From the NCBI RefSeq assembly GCF_030403505.1, contig NZ_JAUEMJ010000006.1, forward strand, positions 69,126-133,125: DNA of 64,000 nucleotides, read 5' to 3'. Source of the DNA: Glycomyces tritici (GTDB lineage: Bacteria > Actinomycetota > Actinomycetes > Mycobacteriales > Micromonosporaceae). Under the pieces are notes generated by a model, which was not told where the DNA came from, ran no database searches, and was given only the letters and a program-made list of their open reading frames with translations. The translations under genes were made by a program, and so were the position numbers. This document shows, one piece after another, positions 51,398 to 59,738 of the stretch; the stretch's first letter is position 1, and each line of letters opens with the position of its first letter.

Positions 51398-51862
51398 ATG
51401 CCACCCAACCGGATCGAGCGGCTCGAGGCGGCGTTCGGACGCCTGCCCGCGCCGCAGCGGCTCGCGCTCGCCGCCGAGCACCTGGAGTGGACCGTCGCGA
51501 ACTTCGCCGCACCGCTCGAGGACCCGGTCACGCGCGACCTGGCCCGGCGGGCGGCGGCCGCGGTCCGCGCGGCGGTCGACGCCCGGGCGGCTATCGCCCC
51601 GGCACCGCCCGGGTTCATCGACGAGCTGGACGAGTCCCTCCAGGACCCGCGCGAACCCGGCGGTTTCGACCTGCTCATCAGCTACTATCTGTGCTTCGAC
51701 GACCTGGCGCCCGAGCTGCGGCCGGACCGGCTCGTCACGATCCTCGACCACTGCCGCGAGGCCGACTCCCGGCGCCATGAGGCGGACGATGACGACGACC
51801 CGCGCGGCGAGGCCGTCGCCGTGTACCAGCGGGCGCTGCTGCGCCGCCACCTCGGCGAGTGA
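51398..51862 (+). CDS. conserved hypothetical helical protein
   Basis: 154 residues, not recognised. Mostly helical and Ala/Arg/Asp-rich (IERLEAAFGRLPAPQRLALA; ISYYLCFDDLAPELRPDRLV; a run of four Asp near residue 130). No signal peptide, no membrane helix. GAGGAGG precedes the ATG. Its stop is three bases from that of the convergent gene. Confidence 0.65.
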   Translation: MPPNRIERLEAAFGRLPAPQRLALAAEHLEWTVANFAAPLEDPVTRDLARRAAAAVRAAVDARAAIAPAPPGFIDELDESLQDPREPGGFDLLISYYLCFDDLAPELRPDRLVTILDHCREADSRRHEADDDDDPRGEAVAVYQRALLRRHLGE

Positions 51863-51865
51863 GCC

Positions 51866-52375
51866 TCAGCCTCCGGAGCCGGGGGCCGATGTCCTTGGGG
51901 CGGTGTCCTTCTCGGCGACGGCCGCCGCGACTTCCTTGAGGGCGCCGCGGATGAGGTCGCCGTACGGGCCTTCGGGGAGCGCCGGGGCGGCCCGCTCGGC
52001 CGCGTCGATGTGGGCCTGCGCGGCCTCGAAGGACGCCAGTCGGCGGTAGTCGTCGGCGAGGTTGAGGTGGAGGGACGGGTAGAAGCCCGCGAGCTGCAGG
52101 CCCGCGTGGTGGGCCTGCACGCGTTCGTCGGTGGCCGCATCGGCGGCGTCGAGGGCGCGGACGTCCCAGGCGAGGGCCTGGGCGGCGTCGTCGTAGAGGT
52201 CGGCCATCGAGTGGGCGAGCGTGCAGCGGTGCAGCGGGTCGCCGGTGACGCCGATCCGGGCCCAGAGTTCGGTCAGCCGCGTCCTGGCGGCCGCGCGGGC
52301 GCCGTTCTGGCCCTCCATGACGGCCCGGCCGATGGCCTCCATGATCGGATCGGGGGCGGCGGGTGCGTCGGTCAT
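51866..52375 (-). CDS. hypothetical TPR-like protein
   Basis: 169 residues, helical, with repeat-like segments LARIG-type: DPLHRCTLAHSMADLYDDAA, HHAGLQLAGFYPSLHLNLAD and ASFEAAQAHIDAAERAAP, giving a tetratricopeptide-like look. I recall similar conserved proteins in other actinomycetes, without known role. Start ATG 52375 with GGAGG upstream. The very long upstream frame to 53581 is a shadow. Confidence 0.7.
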   Translation of the reverse strand: MTDAPAAPDPIMEAIGRAVMEGQNGARAAARTRLTELWARIGVTGDPLHRCTLAHSMADLYDDAAQALAWDVRALDAADAATDERVQAHHAGLQLAGFYPSLHLNLADDYRRLASFEAAQAHIDAAERAAPALPEGPYGDLIRGALKEVAAAVAEKDTAPRTSAPGSGG

Positions 52376-52558
52376 GCCCCCATCCTCCGCGACGGGTCCG
52401 ACATCCGCCCCCGCCGCCTCGTCTCCCGGAGCCGTTCTCGTTCCACCGCAGGAGGATTGCGACCGAAAGCGGCGTCTGCGCAGTCCGGGTCGGTCACAGT
52501 TCGAACCCGAGGGACCTGGAGGGAGCGCCGGGTCACACTCGCGGATAGGCTTGGGAGC

Positions 52559-53269
52559 ATGGATACTGCGTCGTTTCTCCGCCATTTCCGGCGCGAGCTC
52601 GACGCGTTCGGCGCCTGCCTGGCCGGCGGTGACCTGGACGCGCCGATCGAGCACGGGGACGAGGACCGGACCCTCGGCGAACTCGCCGCGCACGTGGGCA
52701 CCGCGAACCTGTTCGCCGCCGCGGCCGTCACCGACTGGGACGGCCGGAGCGATCCGCCCGACGAGGCCCCGCCGAAGGTCCCCGAGGACCCGTACGAGCT
52801 GACCCGCTGGGTCGACGGCACGGGCGAGGTGCTGCTGATGGCGCTCGACATCGACCCGTCGGCGCCCGCGTGGGGCTACTACACGCCGCCGACCGCGGGG
52901 TACTGGCAGCGGTCGCGGTCGGTGGCGATGATGCTGCACCGGTGGGATGCCGAACGGGCCGTGGGGGAATCGGGCCCGCTCGACGCCGAGCTGGCGTGCG
53001 CGGGGATCTCGGAGGTCTTCGATGTGCTGGCGCCCAGGCAGATCGGGCGCGGCAAGGCCTGGCCGCCGGACGTGTGCATCCGCTTGGAGGCGAGCGACAC
53101 CGGCGACTGGTGGGTCTTCGGCCCCGGCGAACCGGTGGCGGACATCGCGGGCACCGCGGGCGATCTGCTGCTCCTGCTGCGCGGCAGGCGAACCCCGAAC
53201 GACGACGTGTTCCAGTGGACCGGCGACCGCAACGCCGCCCTCGCGGTCCTCAAGGGGCCCTTGACCTGA
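52559..53269 (+). CDS. maleylpyruvate isomerase/DinB-type, mycothiol-dependent family protein
   Basis: 236 residues of the MDMPI/DinB_2 type found widely in actinobacteria. N-terminal helical bundle with metal-site histidines (TLGELAAHVGTANLF; MMLHRWDAERAVG) and a C-terminal beta domain (DTGDWWVFGPGEP). Members use mycothiol or bind metal; the reaction is unknown here. TAGGCT lies seven bases before the ATG, so the transcript may be leaderless. Followed by the second copy of the intergenic repeat. Confidence 0.78.
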   Translation: MDTASFLRHFRRELDAFGACLAGGDLDAPIEHGDEDRTLGELAAHVGTANLFAAAAVTDWDGRSDPPDEAPPKVPEDPYELTRWVDGTGEVLLMALDIDPSAPAWGYYTPPTAGYWQRSRSVAMMLHRWDAERAVGESGPLDAELACAGISEVFDVLAPRQIGRGKAWPPDVCIRLEASDTGDWWVFGPGEPVADIAGTAGDLLLLLRGRRTPNDDVFQWTGDRNAALAVLKGPLT

Positions 53270-53293
53270 CGGGCGGTCGTGACCTGACGCGGC

Positions 53294-53378
53294 GGCCATA
53301 CGGGCGGCCCCGGGTACCCACCCGTTCCCACCTTCACCACTACCAGTGAAAAGGACACCCTCCCACAAGGGTCCGACA
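53294..53378. repeat. dispersed intergenic repeat, copy 2
   Basis: About 85 bp matching 18789-18871. It lies between the MDMPI-like gene and the convergent MerR gene. Flanks differ between the two sites; similarity fades about 20 bp left of the core and ends after GTCCGACA on the right. Confidence 0.8.
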
Positions 53379-53389
53379 AAAGCCTGTGA

Positions 53390-53409
53390 CCTGCGAAAAC
53401 CTTCGCAGG
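53390..53409. terminator. hairpin downstream of second merR gene
   Basis: CCTGCGAA-AACC-TTCGCAGG, perfect 8-bp stem, ten bases beyond the minus-strand stop at 53419. Confidence 0.7.
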
Positions 53410-53418
53410 GCGGCGCGG

Positions 53419-53781
53419 TCAGGCCGGGAGGGAGGCGGTCTCGATCACCTCGTCGAGGATCTCGCGGGTCCGCTCCAGGTCGGCGATGGCCTGATCGATG
53501 CGCTCGCGCTCGGCCGTGAGGTCCGCCGCGAGGGTGGCCGTGGCCGCCTCGTTCGGGCCGCCGTCGTGGTCGCGCATGCACGGCAGGATGCTGTCGATGA
53601 CGCGGCTGCTGAGCCCCGCGGCGTACAGCACCTGGATCCGGATCACCCGGTCGACCGCGTGCTCGGCGTACTCGCGGTGCCCGCCCGGGGTACGGTCGGA
53701 CTCCAGCAGTCCCTGCTCCTCGTAGTACCGCAGCGACCTGACACTGACGCCCGTGCGGCGGGCGAGTTCACCGATGCGCAT
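53419..53781 (-). CDS. MerR family regulator of the adjacent reductase
   Basis: 120 residues: HTH/wing RIGELARRTGVSVRSLRYYE and a coiled-coil (ERERIDQAIADLERTREILD). One Cys in SILPCMRDHD sits where the first MerR protein has PCATKE. ATG 53781 has GAGG upstream; a GTG 12 bases earlier is possible. Divergent from the Old Yellow Enzyme gene with a perfect dyad between, paralogous to the 20484-20861 pair. Confidence 0.9.
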   Translation of the reverse strand: MRIGELARRTGVSVRSLRYYEEQGLLESDRTPGGHREYAEHAVDRVIRIQVLYAAGLSSRVIDSILPCMRDHDGGPNEAATATLAADLTAERERIDQAIADLERTREILDEVIETASLPA

Positions 53782-53799
53782 GGCGTACCTCACAATCCC

Positions 53800-53831
53800 T
53801 TGAACCTGACATTGGTGTCAGGTTCTACGGT
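53800..53831 (+). promoter_or_regulatory. MerR-type promoter of the reductase gene
   Basis: TTGAAC (53800-53805) and TACGGT (53826-53831) are separated by 20 bases that contain a 22-bp palindrome with 9-bp arms, AACCTGACA (53803) and TGTCAGGTT (53816), around TTGG. The over-long spacer with central dyad is the hallmark of MerR-activated promoters. The ATG follows six bases after the -10. Confidence 0.75.
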
Positions 53832-53837
53832 ACCGGC

Positions 53838-55013
53838 ATGACGAACGAAACCGCATCCCTGCAGACGACGACCGCCCCGACCGCGCCTTCGAAGGCCGCG
53901 GCAGAGCGCCTCCTCGCCCCCGCCCGCCTAGGCGACCTCGACCTGCCGAACCGCGTGGTCATGCCCCCGATGAGCCGCAACCGCGCCGCGGCCGGCGGCG
54001 TCCCCACGCCCCTCATGGCCGAGTACTACGCGCAGCGCGCCGGAGCGGGCCTCATCGTCGCCGAAGCCAGCTCCCCCAGTCAGGTCGGCTACACCTACCC
54101 CGACATCCCCGGCCTCTTCACCGAGTCCCAAGTGGACGGATGGCGACAGGTCACCGATGCGGTCCACGCCGCGGGCGGCCGCATCTTCCTCCAGGTCGAG
54201 CACGGCGGCCGCATCGGCCACCCCGACACCAGCGGCCTGATCCCGTTGGCGCCCTCCGCGATCCCCCTGCCCGGGTACATCCACACCCCGAACGGCCACG
54301 GCGAACCGCCCGTCCCGCGCGAGATGACCGAGGCCGACCTCCGCGACACCCTCGCCGACTTCACCGCCGCCGCCCAGAACGCGATCCGCGCCGGCGCCGA
54401 CGGCGTGGAAGTCCACGCCGCCAACGGCTACCTGCTCAACCAGTTCCTCGCCACCAGCACCAACCACCGCACCGACGCGTACGGCGGCTCGGTCGCGAAC
54501 CGCATCAGGTTCGTCGTCGAGGTCGTCGAAGCCGTGGCCGCCGCGATCGGCCCCGAGCGCACCGGTCTGCGCCTCTCACCGGGCAACCCGCACAACGGGA
54601 TCACCGTGGACGACGCCGACGAGCTGTTCCCGGCCCTGCTCGACGCTCTCGCGCCGCTCGGCCTGGCCTACCTCCACCTCGCCTACGCCTCGCCCACACC
54701 GCTGTTCGCGACGCTGCGCCGGCACTGGCAGGGGACCCTCATCGCCAACCCCTCGGATCCCGATGCGCCCGAGTCGGCTCCGCTCCCCGCCGACGGCGGC
54801 CTGGGCGCGGCGGAGCGCATCCTGGACGCGGGCGCGGACCTGGTCGCCCTCGGCCGTCCGTTCATCGCCAACCCGGACCTGGTCGAGCGGCTGCGCACCG
54901 GCGCGCCGGTCACTCCACTGCGCACCGACCTGCCGCTGTACGGCGGCGGCGCGGCAGGCTACACCGACTATCCTGTGATCTCCGCCTCCGACACGCGGTC
55001 CGTTTCGGCTTGA
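53838..55013 (+). CDS. Old Yellow Enzyme family alkene reductase
   Basis: 391 residues, FMN TIM barrel: NRVVMPPMSRNRA, QVEHGGRIGHPD with the substrate-side His, VEVHAANGYLLNQFL, TDAYGGSVANR and the phosphate-binding GADLVALGRPFIANPDLV. Reduces activated C=C bonds (enones, nitro compounds, oxidised lipids) with NADPH. Expressed from the MerR-type promoter, pointing to an electrophile- or redox-responsive detoxification pair. Confidence 0.93.
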   Translation: MTNETASLQTTTAPTAPSKAAAERLLAPARLGDLDLPNRVVMPPMSRNRAAAGGVPTPLMAEYYAQRAGAGLIVAEASSPSQVGYTYPDIPGLFTESQVDGWRQVTDAVHAAGGRIFLQVEHGGRIGHPDTSGLIPLAPSAIPLPGYIHTPNGHGEPPVPREMTEADLRDTLADFTAAAQNAIRAGADGVEVHAANGYLLNQFLATSTNHRTDAYGGSVANRIRFVVEVVEAVAAAIGPERTGLRLSPGNPHNGITVDDADELFPALLDALAPLGLAYLHLAYASPTPLFATLRRHWQGTLIANPSDPDAPESAPLPADGGLGAAERILDAGADLVALGRPFIANPDLVERLRTGAPVTPLRTDLPLYGGGAAGYTDYPVISASDTRSVSA

Positions 55014-55205
55014 GCCGCAGGCGATGCCGGTCACGGCAACGGGCGCGGAGGCGTTTCGGCGGAACGTGACCGGTATCGCGGAGTATCGGCGCAGCTCAAT
55101 CAGGCTGCGTCCCAAACCACACCATATATACCGACCTGATAACAAATTCGGTCCAGTTCGGGTGTGGCGGCATCAAAATTCACTTTCGCAGGCGAACATC
55201 CATCT

Positions 55206-56324
55206 ATGCCTTCTGAATCGAACCGGCCTGCGACCGCGCGCAGGAGCGCGGGGATCACGGACCGAGGTGTGACTGTCCGTGACGATGCGTTCGTCGGACA
55301 GATCATCACACCGCTGCGCCGATACATCCCCGTGGGCTGGTTCGACTGGGAGCCGTACGGGAAGCGCCCCAAGAGCTGGTGGCCCGACCTCTTCATGTTC
55401 CTCGGGTTCCTCGCGCTCGCGTACCTCGTGAGCTACCCGTCGTGGCTCGTGCAGCTCGACTGGGACATCCGGGTGTGGGCCGCGACCGCGAACGACGTGG
55501 ACTGGCTCAGGAACCTCGCCAAGGGCGGGGCCGAGTTCGGCCAGGCGCGCACGGTCGCGACGGTCACGCTGCTCATCGCCATCTGGTGCGCGCTCCGCTC
55601 GCGGTCGATCCGGCCGCTGCTGATGTACGTCATCTCGTTCATCACCCTGGCGAGCATCCTCGGCATGAAGCACCTGCTGGGCCGCCCGCTCTCGCAGCAC
55701 CCGTTCGCGCTGCGGGAGGTCTCGCCCGACGGTCCGCTGCTGTTCACGTACCACCCCGAGGGCGGCGGGCCGAACATCACCGACGCCACCGCGTTCCCCT
55801 CAGGGCACGCCGTGAACTCGATCCTGCTGTTCGGCCTCATCGTGATGCTCATCGGCCACGTGATCCCGGCCTGGGCGCGCTGGACGCTGCTGCTGGCCCC
55901 GCCCGCGATCGTGTTCAGCTCGCAGATCTTCCTGGGCCAGCACTGGTTCTCGGACGAGCCGGCCGGGTTCCTGCTGGGCCTCATCATCATCCGCAGCGCG
56001 AAGCGCGTGCCGTGGCATACGATCCCGCTCGGTCCGCTGCAGGTCTTCGACCCCGCGACGCGGCGCACGATCCTGATCTCAGTGCTGCTCATCCTCGGCG
56101 TCATGCTCACGCCGACCCTGCACCTGGTCCCGGCGCTCATCAGCGCCGCGGTACTGCCCACGCTCGGCCTGATCTGGCTGTGGCTCAGCACCAAGGCGAA
56201 GCAGCACCGGGACGCGCTCGAAGCGGCCGAGGCCGAAGCCTCGGCCGCGGATCAAGCGGACGGGGACGCCGAAGGCGACCCGGAGATCCCTAGCCAGCCG
56301 TCAGATATGAGCCCGAGAGCTTGA
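55206..56324 (+). CDS. PAP2 family membrane phosphatase
   Basis: 372 residues with about seven transmembrane helices and the PAP2 motifs: KHLLGRP (motif 1), FPSGHAVN (motif 2), and SQIFLGQHWFSDEPAG (motif 3, S-x6-H-x3-D; the usual Arg after Ser is Gln). Likely dephosphorylates a lipid phosphate such as phosphatidate or undecaprenyl diphosphate; target unknown. N-terminal about 55 and C-terminal about 50 residues are polar extensions. ATG 55206 chosen; a GTG at 55164 is in frame. Its 3' end overlaps the convergent purM by 35 bp. Confidence 0.88.
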   Translation: MPSESNRPATARRSAGITDRGVTVRDDAFVGQIITPLRRYIPVGWFDWEPYGKRPKSWWPDLFMFLGFLALAYLVSYPSWLVQLDWDIRVWAATANDVDWLRNLAKGGAEFGQARTVATVTLLIAIWCALRSRSIRPLLMYVISFITLASILGMKHLLGRPLSQHPFALREVSPDGPLLFTYHPEGGGPNITDATAFPSGHAVNSILLFGLIVMLIGHVIPAWARWTLLLAPPAIVFSSQIFLGQHWFSDEPAGFLLGLIIIRSAKRVPWHTIPLGPLQVFDPATRRTILISVLLILGVMLTPTLHLVPALISAAVLPTLGLIWLWLSTKAKQHRDALEAAEAEASAADQADGDAEGDPEIPSQPSDMSPRA

Positions 56325-57369
56325 CCCCGGCGTCGCCCGCGGCGATCTCGCCGATGGTCCAGGCCTCGACGTGGCGGGCGGTGAGCACCGCCAGCGAGCG
56401 GTCGACCTGGTCGGGCGCGACGATGGCGACCATGCCGATGCCCATGTTGAAGGTCCGCTCCATCTCCTCGTCGCCGATGCCGCCGATGCGCTGGACGACG
56501 TCGAACACGGGGTTCGGCGCCCAGGTGCCGCGGTCGACCTCGATCTGGAGGCCTTCGGGGACCGAACGCACGAGGTTCCCGGCGATGCCGCCGCCGGTGA
56601 TGTGCGCGAAGGCGTGCACGTCGCACTCCTTGGCCAGCTCGAGGCAGTCCTTGGCGTAGATGTGGGTCGGGGTCAGCAGCTCCTCGCCGAGGGTCCGCTG
56701 GTTGCCGAACTCGGGCACGACGGTGCCCAGGTCCATCTTGCCGACGCCGAACAGGGCCTCGCGCACGAGCGAGAAGCCGTTGGAGTGCACGCCGGAGGCG
56801 CGCATGGCGATCACGACGTCGCCGGGCTTGACGCGCTCGGGGCCGAGCAGCTGGTCGGCTTCGACGACGCCCACGCCCGTGGCGGAGATGTCGTAGTCGT
56901 CGGGCTTCATGACGCCCGGGTGCTCGGCGATCTCGCCGCCGATGAGCGCGCAGCCGGCGTAGCGGCAGCCGTCCGCGATGCCGCCGCCGATGGCCGCGAT
57001 CTTCTCGGGCACGACCTGGCCGGTGGCGATGTAGTCGAGGAGGAACAGCGGCTCGGCGCCGCACACGACGAGGTCGTCGACGACCATCGCGACGAGGTCG
57101 ATGCCGACCGTGTCGTGGATGTCCAGCTTCTGGGCAATCACGAGCTTCGTGCCGACCCCGTCGGTGGAGGAGGCGAGCAGCGGCTTCTTGTACTTCTCGG
57201 TGTCGAGCGCGAACAGCCCGGCGAACCCGCCGATCCCGCCGACCACCTCGGGCCGGACGGTCTTCTTGATCAAGGGCTTGAGGGCGTCGACGGCCCGGTC
57301 GCCGGCGTCGATGTCGACGCCCGCGGACTGGTAGGAGATGGTCCTCGGAGTGGTGGTGCCGCTGCTCAC
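56290..57369 (-). CDS. purM: phosphoribosylformylglycinamidine cyclo-ligase
   Basis: 359 residues, AIR synthetase. Conserved SSTDGVGTKLVIA, GIDLVAMVVDDLVVCGAEPL, GGEIAEHPGVM, HSNGFSLVR and ITGGGIAGNLVR. Fifth step of purine synthesis. The start overlaps the purF stop by four bases, forming a purF-purM operon. The last 35 bp overlap the PAP2 gene on the other strand. Confidence 0.96.
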   Translation of the reverse strand: MSSGTTTPRTISYQSAGVDIDAGDRAVDALKPLIKKTVRPEVVGGIGGFAGLFALDTEKYKKPLLASSTDGVGTKLVIAQKLDIHDTVGIDLVAMVVDDLVVCGAEPLFLLDYIATGQVVPEKIAAIGGGIADGCRYAGCALIGGEIAEHPGVMKPDDYDISATGVGVVEADQLLGPERVKPGDVVIAMRASGVHSNGFSLVREALFGVGKMDLGTVVPEFGNQRTLGEELLTPTHIYAKDCLELAKECDVHAFAHITGGGIAGNLVRSVPEGLQIEVDRGTWAPNPVFDVVQRIGGIGDEEMERTFNMGIGMVAIVAPDQVDRSLAVLTARHVEAWTIGEIAAGDAGVKLSGSYLTAG

Positions 57370-58883
57370 GCTGTGGTCCCTTCCCGCACTTGCGTGCTCG
57401 CTTCGGTCGATCGCTGAACGCCCGGCTTCGCTGCCTGCGGCGGTTCCATGAGGTGCTTGCCGATGAGGTCGGAAGCGGGCAGTTCAATGGGGTAGTGGCC
57501 GTCGAAGCAGGCCATGCAGAGCCGGGACGCGGGCTGCTCGGTGGCGCGGACCAGGCCGTCCATCGAGACGTACCCGAGCGAGTCGGCGCCGATCTGGGCG
57601 CGGATGCCGTCGGTGTCGAGCGATCCGGCGATGAGCTCGGCGCGCGTGGCGAAGTCGATGCCGTAGAAGCACGGCCACTTGACCGGCGGCGCGGAGATGC
57701 GGATGTGGACCTCGACCGCGCCCGCTTCGCGGAGCATCCGGACGAGGGCGCGCTGGGTGTTGCCGCGCACGATCGTGTCGTCGACGATGACCAGGCGCTT
57801 GCCCTTGATCTGGTCGACGAGCGGGTTGAGTTTCAGGCGGATGCCCAACTGCCGCAAGGACTGCGACGGCTGGATGAAGGTGCGGCCCACGTACTGGTTC
57901 TTGGTGAAGCCCTGGCCGTAGGGGATCCCGGACTCTTCCGCGAAGCCGATCGCGGCCGGGATGCCGGACTCGGGGACGCCGATGACGAGGTCCGCCTCGG
58001 CCGGGTACTCGCGGGCGAGGGTGCGGCCGACCTCGACGCGGGTGGCGTAGACGTTGCGCCCGGCCAGCTTCGTGTCGGGGCGGGCGAGGTAGACGTACTC
58101 GAACAGGCAGCCCTTGGGCTCGGGGTTCGCGAAGCGGGTGGAGCGCAGGCCGTGCTCGTCGATGGTGAGCAGCTCGCCGGGCTCGACCTCGCGCACGAAG
58201 TGGGCGCCGATCGTGTCGAGCGCGGCGGTCTCGGAGGCGACGGCCCAGCCGGAGGCGAGGCGGCCGAGGACGAGCGGGTGCACGCCCTGCGGGTCGCGGG
58301 CGGCGTACAGCGTGTTCTCGTCCATGAAGACCAGGCAGAACGCGCCGCGCAGCTGCGGGAGCACGCGCTCGGCGGCCGCGGCGACGGACTCGTCCGGGTG
58401 CGCGGCCAGGAGCGCGGTGATGAGGTGCGTGTCGGAGGTGGTGGTGCCCATGTCGATGCCCAGCCGGTCGACCTCTTTGAGGAGGTCGGCGGTGTTCACC
58501 AGGTTGCCGTTGTGCGCCAAGGCGATCGCGGTGCCCGTGGACGTGGACCGGATGGTCGGCTGGGAGTTCTCCCAGGTGGGGGCGCCGGTGGTGGAGTAGC
58601 GGGCGTGGCCGATGGCCAGGTGGCCCTGGAGGGGCGCGAGCGTGGACTCGTCGAAGACCTGGGCGACGAGGCCGAGGTCCTTGTAGACGACAGTGCGCGA
58701 ACCGTCCGAGACGGCGATGCCCGCGGCTTCCTGGCCGCGGTGCTGGAGCGCGTAGAGCCCGAAGTAAGTGAGTTTCGAGACCTCTTCCCCGGGGGCCCAG
58801 ATGCCGACGACGCCGCAGGCGTCGCGGGGGCCGGGATTGTCGGGATCGAGTTCCGTGGTGAGTCGACCGTCACCTCGGGCCAC
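57366..58883 (-). CDS. purF: amidophosphoribosyltransferase
   Basis: 505 residues. The N-terminal glutaminase nucleophile Cys follows a propeptide of about 22 residues (GPRDACGVVGIW). Other features: HARYSTTG, AHNGNL, the PRPP loop VIVDDTIVRGNT, and C-terminal Cys motifs (CMACFDGHYP, with CLFEYVYLARPD earlier) consistent with the Fe-S type of PurF. Commits PRPP to purine synthesis. Start is GTG 58883 with AGGAG upstream. The leader holds paired stem-loops at 58913-58982. Confidence 0.96.
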   Translation of the reverse strand: MARGDGRLTTELDPDNPGPRDACGVVGIWAPGEEVSKLTYFGLYALQHRGQEAAGIAVSDGSRTVVYKDLGLVAQVFDESTLAPLQGHLAIGHARYSTTGAPTWENSQPTIRSTSTGTAIALAHNGNLVNTADLLKEVDRLGIDMGTTTSDTHLITALLAAHPDESVAAAAERVLPQLRGAFCLVFMDENTLYAARDPQGVHPLVLGRLASGWAVASETAALDTIGAHFVREVEPGELLTIDEHGLRSTRFANPEPKGCLFEYVYLARPDTKLAGRNVYATRVEVGRTLAREYPAEADLVIGVPESGIPAAIGFAEESGIPYGQGFTKNQYVGRTFIQPSQSLRQLGIRLKLNPLVDQIKGKRLVIVDDTIVRGNTQRALVRMLREAGAVEVHIRISAPPVKWPCFYGIDFATRAELIAGSLDTDGIRAQIGADSLGYVSMDGLVRATEQPASRLCMACFDGHYPIELPASDLIGKHLMEPPQAAKPGVQRSTEASTQVREGTTA

Positions 58884-58912
58884 TGCAACTCCTCAGTTTG
58901 CTGGGCTGTTTC

Positions 58913-58982
58913 GATGGCTTACGAGCTGCGCCATCCGCATACACCGATGGCCCGCAAGCTTCGCCATCTGGCGGAACCGCCA
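58913..58982 (-). promoter_or_regulatory. repeated stem-loops in the purF leader
   Basis: Two hairpins with the same stem GATGGC/GCCATC and an 11-base loop occur at 58913-58935 and 58946-58968 (33-bp period), followed by TGGCGG-AA-CCGCCA at 58969-58982. All lie 30-100 bases upstream of purF in its transcript direction. Regulatory role is inferred only. Confidence 0.5.
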
Positions 58983-58983
58983 T

Positions 58984-59611
58984 CCTCAGTCTATCGGACC
59001 TGCGGGAAGTCGCCACCGTCCAACGACGGCGGGTGTGGGCCGGACCCCTCGATGAAGAGGTGAAACTCATCGCATAACGGCCTAGGGGGCGAGAACCGAC
59101 CCGCACACTCACCCGACCGTGAAAGCGGTCACGCAACGAGCGGCCAACCCGGGGAGCGGCCGTCCCCGCACAGGGGAACCCCGAACCGCGCGCCGCGAAC
59201 CCGTCAGTGCCGTGCCGCGGCGCTCGGCCGCGTCGCACCAGCTTCGACCGGACCGCCGCTGTGCGGCGAGCGGCCGTGCCCGGGAGCGGCCGGCCCCACG
59301 TGGGGGAGCGGAAGCAGGAGCGTGGTGGCCGTGTTCGTCTTGCCCGGCCGGCCCGCGCGGGGGAACGGAAGCCGAATCCGCAGCGCTCCTCAGGGAGCAT
59401 CGGCCCGCGCCCGACATGCGGGCAACGCCGAACGCGCACCGCGAACCCGCCGACGCGTGCCGCAGGACTCGACCGCGGCGCACCAGCCTCGACCGGACCG
59501 CCGCTGTTCGAACAGCGCAGTGTCGTACCCCCATGCGACGCTGAATATCGGGGGCTCACCGGAACGCCGCAACAGCGCTTTCGGCGTCCCCGCCGCCAGA
59601 CCCCTCGAAGT
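58984..59611. other. gene-free region with diverged direct repeat
   Basis: No convincing gene on either strand; the open frames are Arg/Pro/Gly-rich GC artefacts. An about 82-bp imperfect direct repeat occurs at 59181-59262 and 59427-59508 (shared GCGAACCC, GGCGCACCAG-like and GACCGGACCGCCGCTGT). A 16-bp palindrome CGCTGTTCGAACAGCG is at 59502-59517. Confidence 0.6.
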
Positions 59612-59714
59612 GGAACGCCGTGCCGGGCTTTGCCCGGCACGGGCGTGCCGGGGGAGGGGCCGTGGGGCCCCCCCGACACCGCCCGGGGGCGGGGTGGGCC
59701 CGCCACGGCGTTCC
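59612..59714 (-). terminator. large nested inverted-repeat element
   Basis: GGAACGCCGTG (59612) and CACGGCGTTCC (59704) form 11-bp outer arms. Inside are an 11-bp perfect hairpin CCGTGCCGGGC-TTT-GCCCGGCACGG (59618-59642) and a GGGGCC/GGCCCC-rich hairpin to about 59680. The element begins 25 bp beyond the stop of the minus-strand gene, so it is at least a terminator; the outer arms also recall a small inverted-repeat element. Confidence 0.6.
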
Positions 59715-59738
59715 GTGTCTCGTCTCGTTCGCGCCCGA

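Noticed and set aside
53838..55013. 2,4-dienoyl-CoA reductase rather than simple Old Yellow Enzyme
   Set aside because: No C-terminal FAD/NAD domains or 4Fe-4S cysteines; length 391 fits the simple enzyme.
59571..59585. Second LacI-type operator (CAGCGCTTTC)
   Set aside because: Only partial match, not in front of a gene, and inside a GC-rich repeat region.
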